From: Haberlea rhodopensis
Lineage: Eukaryota > Streptophyta > Magnoliopsida > Lamiales > Gesneriaceae
Assembly (NCBI GenBank): GCA_907163345.1
Contig: CAJQUN010000222.1
Coordinates: 806,001 to 870,000, forward strand
DNA: 64,000 nt
Reading direction: 5' to 3'
Positions 48,264 through 60,189 of the stretch are shown here, piece after piece. Below the pieces are notes generated by a model. It did not search any database and was not told where the DNA came from. It saw only the letters and a program-made list of their open reading frames with translations. Positions within the stretch are counted from its first letter, which is position 1; the number at the start of each line of letters is the position of its first letter. The position numbers and the translations under genes were made by a program.

Positions 48264-48845
48264 GTTATAATATGTGATGACGGAAATATGATATGTGCTG
48301 CTAATAAGGACGTGAAGGCTGCGCCACTGACATATTAAGCTGAGAGGCATATCATATTTGTCCCGTTATAACAGGATGTTGAATGAAATATGTGATGACA
48401 TATTTGGCCAATTGCATTATGTTGTATATTGTGTTCTGAGGTATGTATAGGGGGTATGTACAGGAACAACTAGAGAGGAATATTGCAAATGCATGAATTA
48501 CAGGAAGTTGTTTATATCGTATTGATGCATTATATTGATGTTAGATTGTGAACATCACTATAATACTCATGTTTTGTGGTTGTTCTGTAGGGACTCATAG
48601 CTGGGGGAAAGCCGAGATTGTGAGTCTACTTCTGCTGATAGGTGTTAAACTGATCGAGATGGAATGAATTGTGATGTGTAAATGATATACAATTTGTGAT
48701 GTATATGAACTATGTAAACGAAAGGCATAGTGAAAAATCTTGATCAGTAGAAATAGTATATTAATCCTGATAAGTAAAGATATGTGATTTACTTAATTGA
48801 ATGTATAATTGAGGATTAAGAATGGCGACACCCAACAATTTATTT
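48264..48845 (+). repeat. Second copy of the element A leader start
   Basis: Non-coding AT-rich block related to window positions 1-510. It follows the A LTR, as a leader would, which suggests that A was once a tandem LTR-internal-LTR-internal array. No clear PBS is visible between LTR and block, so this remains a suggestion. Confidence 0.45.
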
Positions 48846-50127
48846 CAATTTTTTCTCTTTTGTGCCTTGGCTCCCATTGGAGTCATATTTTTAGCATTTT
48901 CTCAAGGCATTCCATTTTCTTTCATGCATCTCATTCTTTTGACAATAAAGCTCGCAAAAATATATGAATCATTGATAACAAGTTCATGTGAATGAAACAC
49001 ATCATACTCCCTTCAAAGTATGAAATTAATTCATATTTAGGCTCATTAGGGATGATAAGCTAGTCAAAGAATGTTGAATGTGGGCTATGTCTATGCTTAT
49101 AATATAATCATTCTTTTACATTAAAGCTCAAAAAGGGGTATTAGTGATGATTTTGTTTAGATGGTAGGCTTGAAAGACTCAAACGTATAAAAGATCGTCT
49201 ATATCATTTTCATGTTCGCAAGTAGTTTAGGCAAACGCCTCAAAGAACATGTAGTTAAGTTCTAACATGTATTAGAGACTTCCTAAGACTATCACAAAAT
49301 TCACATAATCTTCACTATGCTATGCACACTTCACAAGTACTATGTCAAAGCATAATTTACATTAGAGTTCAAAGTGTTCCAAGGTTAGCAATTCACCTAT
49401 GTTCAAAAGCATGGATGTACTCAATTAGGTTTCATCATGAGCTAGGATTCAAAAGCCTAAGTTTCATTCACTATGAGCTCTAGATTTTTCAATTTTTTCA
49501 ATTTTTTTTATATTTTTATAATAAGAAAGCAATAAACACACTACCAGTCCCTTTCTCATACTTAAATCTTACAGTATCCACAATGTAAGTCAAAATTGTA
49601 AGGAAAGAGAAACATTAAACTAAGAAAGCAATAAAAAATAAAAAGGAAAAGGAAAACTAACTCCCCTTGGGTTGCTTCCAAGCGGTGCCTCTGTTTATGT
49701 CGGTGGCCCGACACCGGTTCTCGTGCTCATGGTGGTTTATATATGGCCTCCATATCTAACTTCTTCCACCTTTGTATCTTCTTAACAACTCAAAGGCGAT
49801 GTCTATTCGTCTTGTACCTCTTTGAGGTCCTCAACCCTTTTCTCATTCCCTTGTTTTCTATTGATGTATCCTGAGATTGTTCAGGAGGAAAGTTTAGCTC
49901 AATTTCAGGTGCCTGCAAATCAGAATTTGAAAGTTTAGTATCAGAGGTTTGCAAAGTTGTAGTAATTCATTGAGTGTCAGTCAGAATTTCTCTCATACCT
50001 CCTTTGTCAACAAGTTGATTAACAGTTATCCCTAATTCATGCTCAGCGATAGAATGTGAGTGTTAATGTGATGAGTGAAGTATAATCAATAGTAGGAGAA
50101 TACATGGGATCATGAATATTAACTTAG
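48846..50127 (-). mobile_element. Athila-like fragment, minus strand: 3' non-coding region and pol edge
   Basis: The left part matches the reverse complement of the 3' internal zone of fragment F. Near 49660-49690 the minus strand reads GGCACCGCTTGGAAGCAACC, resembling the conserved sequence at the end of Athila pol. Between this and the protease at 50128 there is only about 400 bp, in which FDGEVAKL and LQAPEIELNF can be read. RT, RNase H and integrase are therefore deleted. Neither LTR is attached. Confidence 0.65.
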
Positions 50128-50502
50128 CTACCTCACCATCAAACTCCATAGTAAAAGCACCACTACTACATCTATTATGCAACTGGAAGTTTTAAAAAAT
50201 GGTATCCCTAACAGAATAGGGCTGCTCTTATTATCTTTTTTCATGTCAAGTACGTAGAAGTCAGCATGAAATACCAATTTATCAACTTTCACTAAAATAT
50301 CCTCAAGTATTCCCGTAGGGTTCACAGTAGACCTATTTGCTAGTTTCATAGCAATTTCAGCTTTTTCCAGAGGTCCTAGTTCTAACAGGGTATAGATTGA
50401 ATAAGGCATAACATTGATTGGTGCTCCTATGTCTAGCATGGCCTTATCAATTCTATTATTCCAATTATGCATGGGACAGTGAACATACCTCGATCCTTTC
50501 AT
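50128..50502 (-). pseudogene. Athila-type aspartic protease fragment
   Basis: A 124-codon frame on the minus strand with AMLDIGAPINVMPYSIYTLL near residue 20, the Athila protease active-site block (usually LDLGASINVMPYSIY), then ANRS.....GILEDILVKVD and SSPILLGIPF, the flap and second conserved block. The catalytic Asp is kept. The frame is an isolated fragment of a larger gag-pol, and the following RT is missing. Gag-pol linker sequence continues upstream (50499-50726) in another frame. Confidence 0.75.
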
Positions 50503-50841
50503 TTTGTAGGGGGTTCCTTCTCATAATCGTCGGAAGAGCCATTCCATAGGTCTAATAAATCACAGTATTCTTTCTCCGACCCTTCTTTCACAGCACATGA
50601 TTCTTTTAAATATTTAACAAAACCCTCAGTTGGAGACATACCTGTTGGAGTTGCAGGATGTACAAGCTCCTTTTCTTCCAGTGATACAAATGTCTCTTCT
50701 CCTAACCTAGGTGGTATCAGTACCACCTTCTCCGGGGTTTCTACCTCTTCATCACTCCTTGAGACGACTACAACATGGTCTCCCTTGGATTCTCCATCGT
50801 CTGGAGAGTATATTGTTCGTTACTCGTGCTCTTATCCTATT
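50499..50841 (-). pseudogene. Athila-like gag-pol linker remnant
   Basis: A 75-codon minus-strand frame (50499-50726) containing FVKYLKESCAVKEGSEKEYC, hydrophilic, directly upstream of the protease frame and overlapping its start by four bases. Its position suggests the gag C-terminus or a linker. No domain is recognised. Similarity to transposon DNA ends near 50841. Confidence 0.4.
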
Positions 50842-53800
50842 TGTGGGACCCGACTCGGGACATATTACTTTATCCCTTATCTGGTACCACATTCAATTCA
50901 AATATATATGTAAATACATGTAAACAAATTTTTATAGGATTTTACTTCTGTATACACTATACGTAATAAGTAATTATATAACAGTAGCAAAAGTGTTTAT
51001 TTAAACTAGTTAAACTAATACAACTCAAAACAACTCCTTAATATGGTTCGATACTCAAGCAAAAGATGAAATACTATCAGTACTGGTAATCCAACATTTT
51101 CATTTTTCCTCGGTTCTGGCTCTGGTTCTCCTGTATCTGGAACTCACAATAAATAACAAGGAAAATAGAGGTTAAGTCTTTAAGGACTTAGTGAGGGAAT
51201 ACCAATGGCTTACAATTTTGCACTTAACAACTGATGCAATGTATCAATATGCCATGTAGTGTAACAAAGAGATATCACTGCATTTAAGGAAATTATGATT
51301 GAACAATGACGATTTAGGACATTAGGGTGAATATCGTGGGCTAAAGATGTGGCTCCCACCCGACAGTTAGGTGTAAAACTTTTCCCTACATATTCATATG
51401 AATGAACAATCATTCATTTATGAGCCAGGGGAACCATTATCCGGACCGTAAAATGGTGTGCGTTGCTTAGATGGACATATACCCGAACTGTCATCCATTG
51501 TTCACTGGACTCACTTTCCGGTCCGAAGCCGTGTTGTCCATTGGACTTTATATCCAAGGCTCTGGTCATTCATTCGATCATTGAAAAGAATAGTTTAGCG
51601 ATAATCGATGTATCAATGCATGCAGTCATATGATCAATGAAACGATAATGATGCACAATATGGTAACATTTATGGAAGTTACGGTAATGAATAAACAACT
51701 GTAAGTTCTAGGCCAAATGCCAAAAAGGTTGTATTGAAAAAATTCGGTAGTACACCTCACCTCACTAGCTTGCGGTATTTTGCTGTATTGACTCGATTTT
51801 GAACCCAGTTGCCAATGAACTTCCTATAAACATAATATAAGTAATTTATAGTGATTAGCAACCCATATATGAATCTTTCAAAGAATTATTTTTTAATAAA
51901 CTTTGTCCGGGTAATTTTGAATAAGACTTTAAAATTCATAATAATTCAATCATAAGTTGAAAAATCATGAAACTTTCCCGAAATGCCTAAAATAAGTGCA
52001 ACAATGTTCGGCAACCGGAAAAGTGAAAATCACGGAGGCCCGTACAACACACGTGCCGCCTTGCCCACGCGTGACTGGCACTTCGGCGTGATGCGCGGCT
52101 GAAAATTTCAGGGAGTTATCACGCTATTGTTTTAAACAGTATTTTTCAGTGTAGCGATTCTCTACCGCAAGTGCACGGTGTCAAGTTTTAGTATATATAG
52201 GAAGAATTCGGATTGTCGAACCCACATGGACTAACAAGCAAGTACCAAATAAGATGCTTTTAACTATATTTAACCTACAAAATTGAATTAATAATTAAAC
52301 TACTAATTAATTAAATTAACTATTAATCCAACCAAGTCAATAAAAGTAAACGAGAAAAATCAACTAGAGAAGATTATCGAGACTTTGGCTCACCAATGCA
52401 ATCCCCTACAATTCTCGATTGAATATCAAATATTTCTAAGGTGACGAGTTTTCCTAATGCATTCGTTAGACTTTGGTTCAGTTATAACAAGTCTAATATT
52501 AATGTTTCAGTAAAACACTCCCGTGTCCTTATTGAACATTTAATATCAAAAAAAGATCTATGAAAACTACTAGCCTTCGATTTTGGTAAATCTATTGCTA
52601 TCACACGTGTGCTAGATTTTACTTGGTCCCTCTCAACCTAAACCCACGGTATAATTTGCTATATCGTATTGCAATATCATATGGTCAAGTCAATCACAAT
52701 AAAGTAATCATTCAAGGGTGATCAATCCCTCAAAAGCATGAAGATCAATAATATACGCAAAGAAGTAAAGGAAATCAATCAATTAAATCATCAAATCATA
52801 GGTTCATGACAAAGGATTCGCCTAGCCTCGATAAATAAATTAGTTCAACATAGTAAATCAAAACAAATCAAAACTAATATTAAAAGACAAGAATAAACTC
52901 CCGATGTCGACTTCGTTCGTAGATCCTTGCTTCCTTCTCTTGCTTCTTTCTCGATCGTGTTCTCCAATCGCCTTGTTGAAGGTGCTCCAAAATCCTAGGA
53001 TGATTGATGGATGGAGGTGAATGATGGTGATATGGAGGATGAGAGGATGGATGGAGGCTATTCCTAGGGTGTAAAATCTGATAAAAGTCTCTATTTTCGT
53101 CCAAGACCTAATATATATAGTGGTGAAGGAGTTTGGTAAAGTTTGGACACAAATTAACCAAGAAGGAAACAAAATCTCGAAATATTTGGGTTTGGCGATC
53201 GATCTTCGTCATTTGTCGATCGATCCCGGAAACATTCTGGACAAAATAACCAAAATTTTCATATCCGCGATCGTTCTTCATCATTTGCCGATCGATCGCG
53301 GAAATCTGGTTATTGATCTTCGTAAGTTGCCGATCGATCGCGGATATCTTCTGGCGCGATCGATCGCCCATCAGGCGCGATCGATCGCCCATCAGGCGCG
53401 ATCGATCGCCATAACCCACTGCCCGAAAATAAAACATCCGCGATCGATCGCCGCATATGCCGATCGATCGCCAAAAGTTTCTGGTTCCTCGCGATCGACC
53501 GGTGATATCTCGCGATCGATCGCGGGTACTGTTCATCGTCACCCATTTTCCAGATTGATGCCGCGATCGATCGGAGCCAATCCGAGATCGATCGGGGACC
53601 TGCAATTTTTCAAAAACTCAAGCTTTAATGGGGTTTTTCACACCCAAACTCAAACCAACACCCCATATACTTATATCACCACCAATACTCCATTTAAAGC
53701 CAATAAAAACACCAAAAACATAACTTTGGATTTTTATCAAAAACTTCCAATTTCCAAACCCAACAAAATACTCAACAAAATCCCACCATACTACTATCGA

Positions 53801-54333
53801 ATCGAAGATAAGAACGAGGGGAAGATCAATACCTTATTAACTTCGAGAAATCCGGGCCCCGAGCTACGCTTCTAGCCATTTCTTCAAGAGAAGAGAGAGG
53901 GGTTTGGGGGAAAAAGGGTGGGAGGCGAGGAGAGAGGGGAGAGAAGATGGAGAGAGGACATTTCGTGTAATGACGAAACACCGAGTCCACTTGGTATATA
54001 TATAGTACCAAAACTCCAAAATACCGATACCTCTACAATTACATCATGATTCATTAAAAATCATATGTTTTCAAAAACCATCTCTCCAACTCTATTTCCA
54101 TTAACAGCCCCAGTACAAAGTACTCCGGACCCCAAATCCCACCAAGGTCCAAATTCCAAGGTTATCACCACGATGAGAATACAATCTCATCCCTCGGATC
54201 CAACGACTCCAAATATCGGATTTAAAATCCCCGAGAGTTTAGAAACCGCAATTAATTCATAATTGCCACAAATAAAATCCATTAAGGATTATTATCACAC
54301 TGGGATTAACACTAATAATTCTCGGGTATCACA
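50842..54333 (-). mobile_element. Compound LTR region H (related to solo LTR G) with a second LTR-like segment I
   Basis: The right part (about 53525-54333) matches solo LTR G (27180-27978): the terminal ATTCTCGGGTATCACA, the TATA box TATATATA (about 53996-54004), a GA-rich tract (about 53877-53955) and ACTGTTCATCGTCACCC. On the minus strand it begins TGTGATACCCGAGAATTATTAG. A possible other end is TGTGGGACCCGACTCG at 50842, but no matching duplication is seen. In the middle (52150 to about 53190) is a different LTR-like segment: on the minus strand it ends TTGACACCGTGCACTTGCGG, preceded by CATGTGGGTTCGACAATCC, recalling Athila/Tat LTR ends. The nesting is unresolved. No gene. Confidence 0.55.
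53186..53594. repeat. Largest CGATCGATCG cluster, in region H
   Basis: Nine exact cores (53289, 53331, 53357, 53378, 53399, 53441, 53461, 53513, 53564) and about five near copies. Three consecutive units (53357, 53378, 53399) form a 21-bp tandem GCGCGATCGATCGCCCATCAG. On both strands they give long frames reading DRSR/RSIA, which are artefacts. Confidence 0.88.
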
Positions 54334-56171
54334 CATGAGATGTAGGCCAAGACGATATTAAAATGTTCCAGGGGAACGAGGAATCGAGGTAAGCCATTTC
54401 GTTTGGTTTAACCTGTTTGATACATGTGGATTGTGATTTATTTCAATTGCTTTATATGGTTTATGAGAATCAATTTATATATGAGGAAGAATTGAGAATG
54501 AAATTGAAATTACATCTAGTATTGATATGTTCATTGATTAATTGTGCAGAGACGAGATAACAGTGGGGTAATGATGATCAGATTGAAAGGATATTGGTTT
54601 ATGAAAACATGATTATTTTGTATACTGTGAGATTAACGATCTGGTAATCATGTTATGTTGAGTTAAATTTAACCATGTTGGAATTAGATTAATGAACAGG
54701 TCATGAGATGACATGGAACATCACAGGATGATGTGAGATCACTACGAATGTCTTGTGTGGACGTGCGATCATTGTGAACGTTGCGGGTCGACGTAGTAAG
54801 TACTAAATTATGATGTATTCTCTGGTATATAATGACAACACTGATAAATAATCATTGAGGGATTAATGATGAGTTAGACATGATGTGATAGACAATATAA
54901 TGATGTCATAATGAGAATACATGGGATATATGAGTATTCACTTTAGATGATTTATCATTATGATATTGTGTTAGAAAACTGGGAAGCATATAAATGATGA
55001 TATATGCGATGAGACTGATGTATGAGAATCATGAATACATACTACACTATGATATGTTATTCATTCACGAAATAGTACCTTGTTGAATTGAGGATCGAAA
55101 TTAATTATGTCATTGAGGCATGGAATTGATTCTTATGTTGAATTTCAATCACACTGATATGTGATGGTTTGTTGTAGCATGATGTATACAGGATGACATG
55201 ACACTTTTGACGCGGGGATATTAATATATGATGACGGAAACATTACGAATATCAATAATGCGTAAATGACAAGATGATAGTTGGGTGATGAAATGCGGAA
55301 AGCTTGATGCTTAAGAGCATGTGAGTACTATGATGATGTATTATGATGATACTGTATATTGTAGATGACTTCGCCTACAAAGGTATGAGACTAATTATTC
55401 GATATTGATGTTGATGCCTTGTTTTAAATGGCTTATATGCAAGTTATTAGTAAGGAGCAATGGACAGTACAAGATAACATATCCAAGTAGATAAGAATAA
55501 ATGATGGGTTATGAGATAAATTTGAGGGATATACGATATTTTGATGCTATGTGCGTATAATCGTGATGTAAGAATATTCGTGTTAGACCATTCAGTATGA
55601 TTTGATATTGATGATATGTGGTTGTTGTGCGTATAATGTTGATATACGTGTGAGAATTACTAATGGGCTTTCTAGTAATTGCATTGCTCCAGATAATAAC
55701 CAGAAGATGATAAATGAGAAGTTGATGTTTAACGGCTCAAGAGTACCATTATTTCATGCAGACAATTGTGATGTACGATATGACGAGGTTGGTATATATT
55801 GCTTAAATTTGCAACCACACAGGTATGAGGTTAATTATACGAATGTATCGTCATACATTCTGATATACACGTGATATGCATGGATTGCATGATTTAGCGA
55901 TTATATGATGATGTTAATCTAGTAATGATTTGCATGACATGGTACTAATATATGTTAGCTCATTAGATGATAATGTTGGGATATGGTAAAGTGATGTGAC
56001 TTGCAGTCTTAAGATCGTTGGTGTGGTACGCCATGTTTACGAGCCATGATGATTCGAAAAATGTTGTCCTACAAATTTGAGCTGTATAACGGTACGTAAA
56101 TTTTACTGTTGCTTTTAATGGTAAGCATGCAATTAAATTTCGGGGTCGAAATTTTATTAGTTGGGGAGAAT
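54334..56171 (+). other. AT-rich non-coding stretch ending in a gypsy polypurine tract
   Basis: No gene seen. Near 54370 it contains GGGGAACGAGGAATCGAGGT, then about 1.7 kb of low-complexity ATGA/TGAT-rich DNA resembling the second halves of the gypsy LTRs here. At the right end TTTCGGGGTCGAAATTTTAT and TTGGGGAGAA (56161-56170) have the form of the pol end and polypurine tract of a gypsy element, directly before LTR L. Confidence 0.5.
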
Positions 56172-58800
56172 TGTGATGCCCGAAATTATTTATATTTAAA
56201 TAATTGACTAGTGTGGTAAATTATGAAATAATTTACGGAATTAAATTCTTGGAAATCGTATTTGGTCCGTAGTTGGAATAAATAATCCGGGGTAATTTTG
56301 TGATGCAAGAAAAAAATTGCATGATTTAATTTGAGGAATAATTTATCTTTTATTTTAATAAAGAAAGGAATAAAGAGGATGAATAAAAGCTAGAGTGTTG
56401 GGTTTAATTTTTAAAAAGGAAAGACTAAATCCTACACACACTACACCCTCTACACACACTAAATAATCGGTTCTTCTCTCCTTCCCCAAACCCCAAACCC
56501 ATCGCCCCTTCACCCTTCAGCTAGGGTTCGATGTTTGCCTGTTGGAGATCGATTTTTCTTGCCATAAATTGTTGGGTATGAAGTTTCTTAACTCCCTAAA
56601 CCATTTATCTAGCTTAATATTGAGTTTGGTTGATGTTCTTGGCAAGAAAGATTTCGAAAATGGAGATGCTATCTTCGCCAAACTCTTGCTTGTTTTGGGT
56701 CGATTTTCTTACTGTTTTGGGGGCTTGGTTTTGGATGTTAATGGCTTGAAAAATCTGCTAGGGTTGAGTTCGAAATTCTTGATATTTTTTTGTTGGATTT
56801 TAGATTGATTTAGAATCATAAACTTGCTGCTTTGTATTTGAGTTTGTGGTGTGTCTATGACATGATTTCTATGTTAAAAATGACTCAATATCTTGCTGAA
56901 AATTGGCTGACTCGTGGGGGGTTTAATGGCCGAAAATTGAGGATGGTTTTGAGCTTAAAATCATGATTTTAAGGTGTTTGATAATATGCTTAAATGTAGT
57001 TCAATTGTTAGTCAAAAGTCTTGCTAGTTGTGTGGTGAAAAACTACTTGTATGCCTCGTAGCATTGTAGTGTTTGGTGGGCATTGGGCTATGGTTGAAGA
57101 TGTTTATATCTTAAAATAAGTATTATCTTGTGATTAGAGTAAATTGATACATGTTAATGAGTGCTTCAATGATGTTAAAGACTTGGTCAAGAACCTTGCT
57201 AATTGTATAGCAAAATATGCCCATGTGTGATTTTAAACTTTGTAGAATTCTAGATTTGGATTTAACCTTGGCATGGAGGAACTTAGCAGCTGAATGTTGC
57301 TGCGTGTGCGTGTGTACACCTCGGAGAGGGTGGGTGGGTGTTGTTTGTGTGATAAATGGTGCACTAGTGAGTGCATAAGTGTGATATACACATGTATGCA
57401 TGTTTCCTAATATGTGTTATAACATGGAATAGAGTTTATGGTGATGTTTATGCTTGAATGTATAGCATGTATTATTGACTTTATGTTGGGATTAAGGGAA
57501 TTGGATTTAAATGGTAGAATCTCTTATCTACATGGATCCTTTTTTCATGTCTTGTTTTGAATCACTTCGGTGTTTGTTTGGATGTTTGAAACATGTTAAT
57601 TGGCTAAATTTAGTTTTGTTTTTGGGTGGTTGGATTATGTGATATTATGGGCATAACTTTATGAATGAATTAATATGAGATTTTGTGCATCGAATGTTGG
57701 TTATGAGATAACCCTTATACCTTTAAGTTCATGTAGAGCCTTCTTGAGCTCTCGGACAACAAGGAGTGTGACTTGACGGTAAAAACAGATTATAAGGTAC
57801 GTGGTGACGTACGAGCAGGTATAATATGAATTATTTCATATTCCAGTATTCATATATGTGAATAATTGTGATGACTGAATATAATGGAACGAATATGTGA
57901 AATGAGTTTGATATATGTGGTATGGGACACGTAAATGTACGTTGTCCGGATTGGGAGTTGGATATTATGTGAATTGAGTTTGATATATGTGGTATGGTGG
58001 ACACATAAATGTACGTGGTCCAGATATGGAGTTGGGTATGGATGCCTTTGGCATGACCAGTATGAGAAAGTGTTGAGTGAGATAGATTGATAGACAAAAC
58101 TGCATTGACATGGAATTATTTATGATTGAGCATAAATAATAGATTCTTGTTGTATTGAATTCATTGTGTGGTTGAGTATCATATTTTCAGCGACGATACT
58201 AAACTTGATGTTATGAAAGCGTGTAAGCTTGAAACAGGAACATTGTAGGAAGCTATATAGATCCAGAACTTCACAGGGAGTACATTTTATAGATTTTCGA
58301 TACTCTTAAATCGTGATCATTATCTTTATGCATTGTTATGATATGAGTAGTGTGATGTTGGTATGCTCACCTTGTGTGGGGGCTGTTTCTGTTGAAACAG
58401 GTACTACGTTACAAGGTTATTTTGGCGTAGCAAGCTCGAGCTTGGTTGGATACTATTGCTTCCTGAAGCGTAGAATGAGATTGGGTAAATGGTATACATT
58501 ATTTATGCCACTAGATGGGTATTCATTTTTTGTCGCTCGCATGTGAGCACTTGGAGTCGCGTATATGGACTGTAATAATGGTGTTGGGAGTCCACTTTTT
58601 ATATCTTCTTATTATTGTGTTTTCTCTGGCTGAGAACTTACTTATGGTGATGATTTCGTTTAGTATTGTGTTTTTTCCCTGGCTGGGAGTTATTTTTAGT
58701 GATATGTTATATTTTCGGATAGCCCAAATTATGGAGATACTCTGCCCAAATTTTTATAAAAGTCATGGGGATTATGTGAAGCATGTAATGATTCTTTAAA
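56172..58800 (+). repeat. Gypsy LTR L, right boundary uncertain
   Basis: Starts TGTGATGCCCGAAATTATT after a polypurine tract, so it is a 3' LTR on the + strand. A CT-rich stretch (about 56470-56515) and an AGCTAGGGTTCGATG leader-like segment follow. The rest is AT-rich. An 88-codon frame at 56542 and frames at 58313-58799 are hydrophobic, without recognisable domains, and I do not treat them as genes. No second LTR or duplication is seen, and the right end is only set by the start of copia M. Confidence 0.5.
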
Positions 58801-58872
58801 AGAATAGAAATTTTTTACATACACAAATGACATCATAATTGCATTATTGACGTGTTGGGACGTTGCTTACAT

Positions 58873-60008
58873 TGCACCTGTGTCAAGAATCCATATTTTT
58901 TATGATTTTGAAGAAAAAATATTGCAACAAGTAACTTGAGAAGTATATAGGTATACTACCTTATACAGCAACTGCAGCCACATGAGATGGATATTCAGTT
59001 AAAGGATGGCTTTGATTTTGTTGAAATTGAGACTTAGTGAAGGATATAAACTGATTATATAACTCTTGAGAAAATTCCAATGGAGCATTGGAAGATGAGT
59101 TCACAGAAGTAACATTAGCAACCACGGGATCATGTAATGTCCTTGGCCCTTTAGGACCCTTCTAGTCGGGAGGATAACCGATGATCTGATAACACTTGTT
59201 AACAGAGTGATCATTGTATCCACAATGTGTACATTTTAATCGCTTCTTGTCTTTGTTATAGTTATTCTTTGCAAAAGCAGCAAAAGAATCAGTAGGAGGA
59301 TTAGAGTGAAGATTAGGTGTGGTCATTTGATTGGCCAACATGGCTAAAGAATCTAGGGAATGAAGCGGTTGAGTTTGAAGAGCTCTTTGACTCTCTTCTT
59401 GTAATAACAATGAGTAGACCTTGGGTAAAGCAAGAAGAGGTGACACGAGAAGAATTTGACTACGTATTGCAGAATACGAGTCATGTAGCCCAACTAAAAA
59501 TTTCAAGACACTATCTGATTGATGCGCCGCATATAATGCTTCCAAAATTTGACAGGTGCAAGAAGACATGGCACCACAATTACAATGAAACAGAGGTTGA
59601 CAAGTAACATATTCTTCCCACAAAGATTTGAAAGAATTATAATATTGGGTAAGTGATTGACAACTTTGATTGATAGTGCTTAATGTCTTCTCAAGGTGAA
59701 ACACTCTAGGACCATCATCACTCCTAGAAAAACGAGTTTGTAATTCAAACCAAACTTCTTGAGCAGAAGAAAGATATAATAAGCTGCCTAATTTTTTTTT
59801 TTGAAATGGAATTAAGAAGCCAAGACAAAACTCGGCTATTAGCACGAATCCAAGCAGAATGAAAGAGTGGAGAAGAAACAGGCGGACATGGTAAAGAACC
59901 ATCAAGAAAAGAAGATTTATTCTTGACACTAAAAGCCATTTTGACAGATTTGGACCAAGAAACATAATTGTCACCATTAAAAATTTCTCCAACGGTCAAT
60001 GCACCTGG
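58873..60008 (-). pseudogene. gag: Element M gag (main part) and protease start
   Basis: Continues from 62921 across the hAT insertion. LTVGEIFNGDNYVSWSKSVK is read near 60000, then WLLNSISKK. A homopolymer run (T on +, 59792-59802) marks a frameshift, after which SSAQEVWFELQTRFSRSDDG and SLTQYYNSFKSLWEEYVTC follow. The knuckle CTHCGYNDHSVNKC is near 59240-59200 and ends in GYPPD with a stop at 59162. In the same frame FSQELYNQFISFTKSQFQ follows. Near 58893 the protease motif WILDTGAM precedes a stop, where WILDTGAT is usual. Decayed retroelement gene. Confidence 0.85.
60001..60008. repeat. Left 8-bp target duplication of the hAT element
   Basis: GCACCTGG, repeated exactly at 62921-62928 after the right terminal repeat. 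Eight base pairs is the standard hAT duplication length. Confidence 0.95.
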
Positions 60009-60021
60009 TAGAGATGTCAAA

Positions 60022-60130
60022 CGGAGCGGACGGCACGAGGCACAGCACGGGCACGACACGACCCGTTTTGCTATAGTGTCGTGTCGTGCCAAGCACGGCC
60101 CGGAACATGGGCTGTATCGGGCCAAGGGAT
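60022..60130. repeat. Left GC-rich subterminal repeats of the hAT element
   Basis: Several GCACGG/GGCACGA words directly inside the left terminal repeat. The mirrored zone at about 62800-62907 has the complementary GGGCCGTGC/CCGGGC words. Subterminal repeats of this kind bind transposase in known hAT elements such as Ac. That role here is inference. Confidence 0.6.
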
Positions 60131-60189
60131 GCCAGCCCGTGGGCTGGCACGGCACGGCATGACACTGTTTTCTCTTTTTTTTTAATCAG

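Noticed and set aside
52145..53345. A target duplication for LTR segment I (TTCAG on the left against ATCAG on the right)
   Set aside because: The right-hand match falls in a tandem GCCCATCAG repeat and has a mismatch, so it is not convincing.
53108..53875. Long open frames on both strands (251 aa +, 165 aa -) as genes
   Set aside because: They are translations of the CGATCGATCG cluster (RSIA/DRS runs). The palindrome has no stop in most frames. No domain or family resemblance.
56542..56808. 88-aa frame as a small host gene
   Set aside because: It lies inside gypsy LTR L, downstream of a CT-rich leader-like stretch. Composition is hydrophobic and no family is recognised.
59317..59607. 96-aa + strand frame inside copia M
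   Set aside because: It is antisense to the clearly recognisable copia gag.
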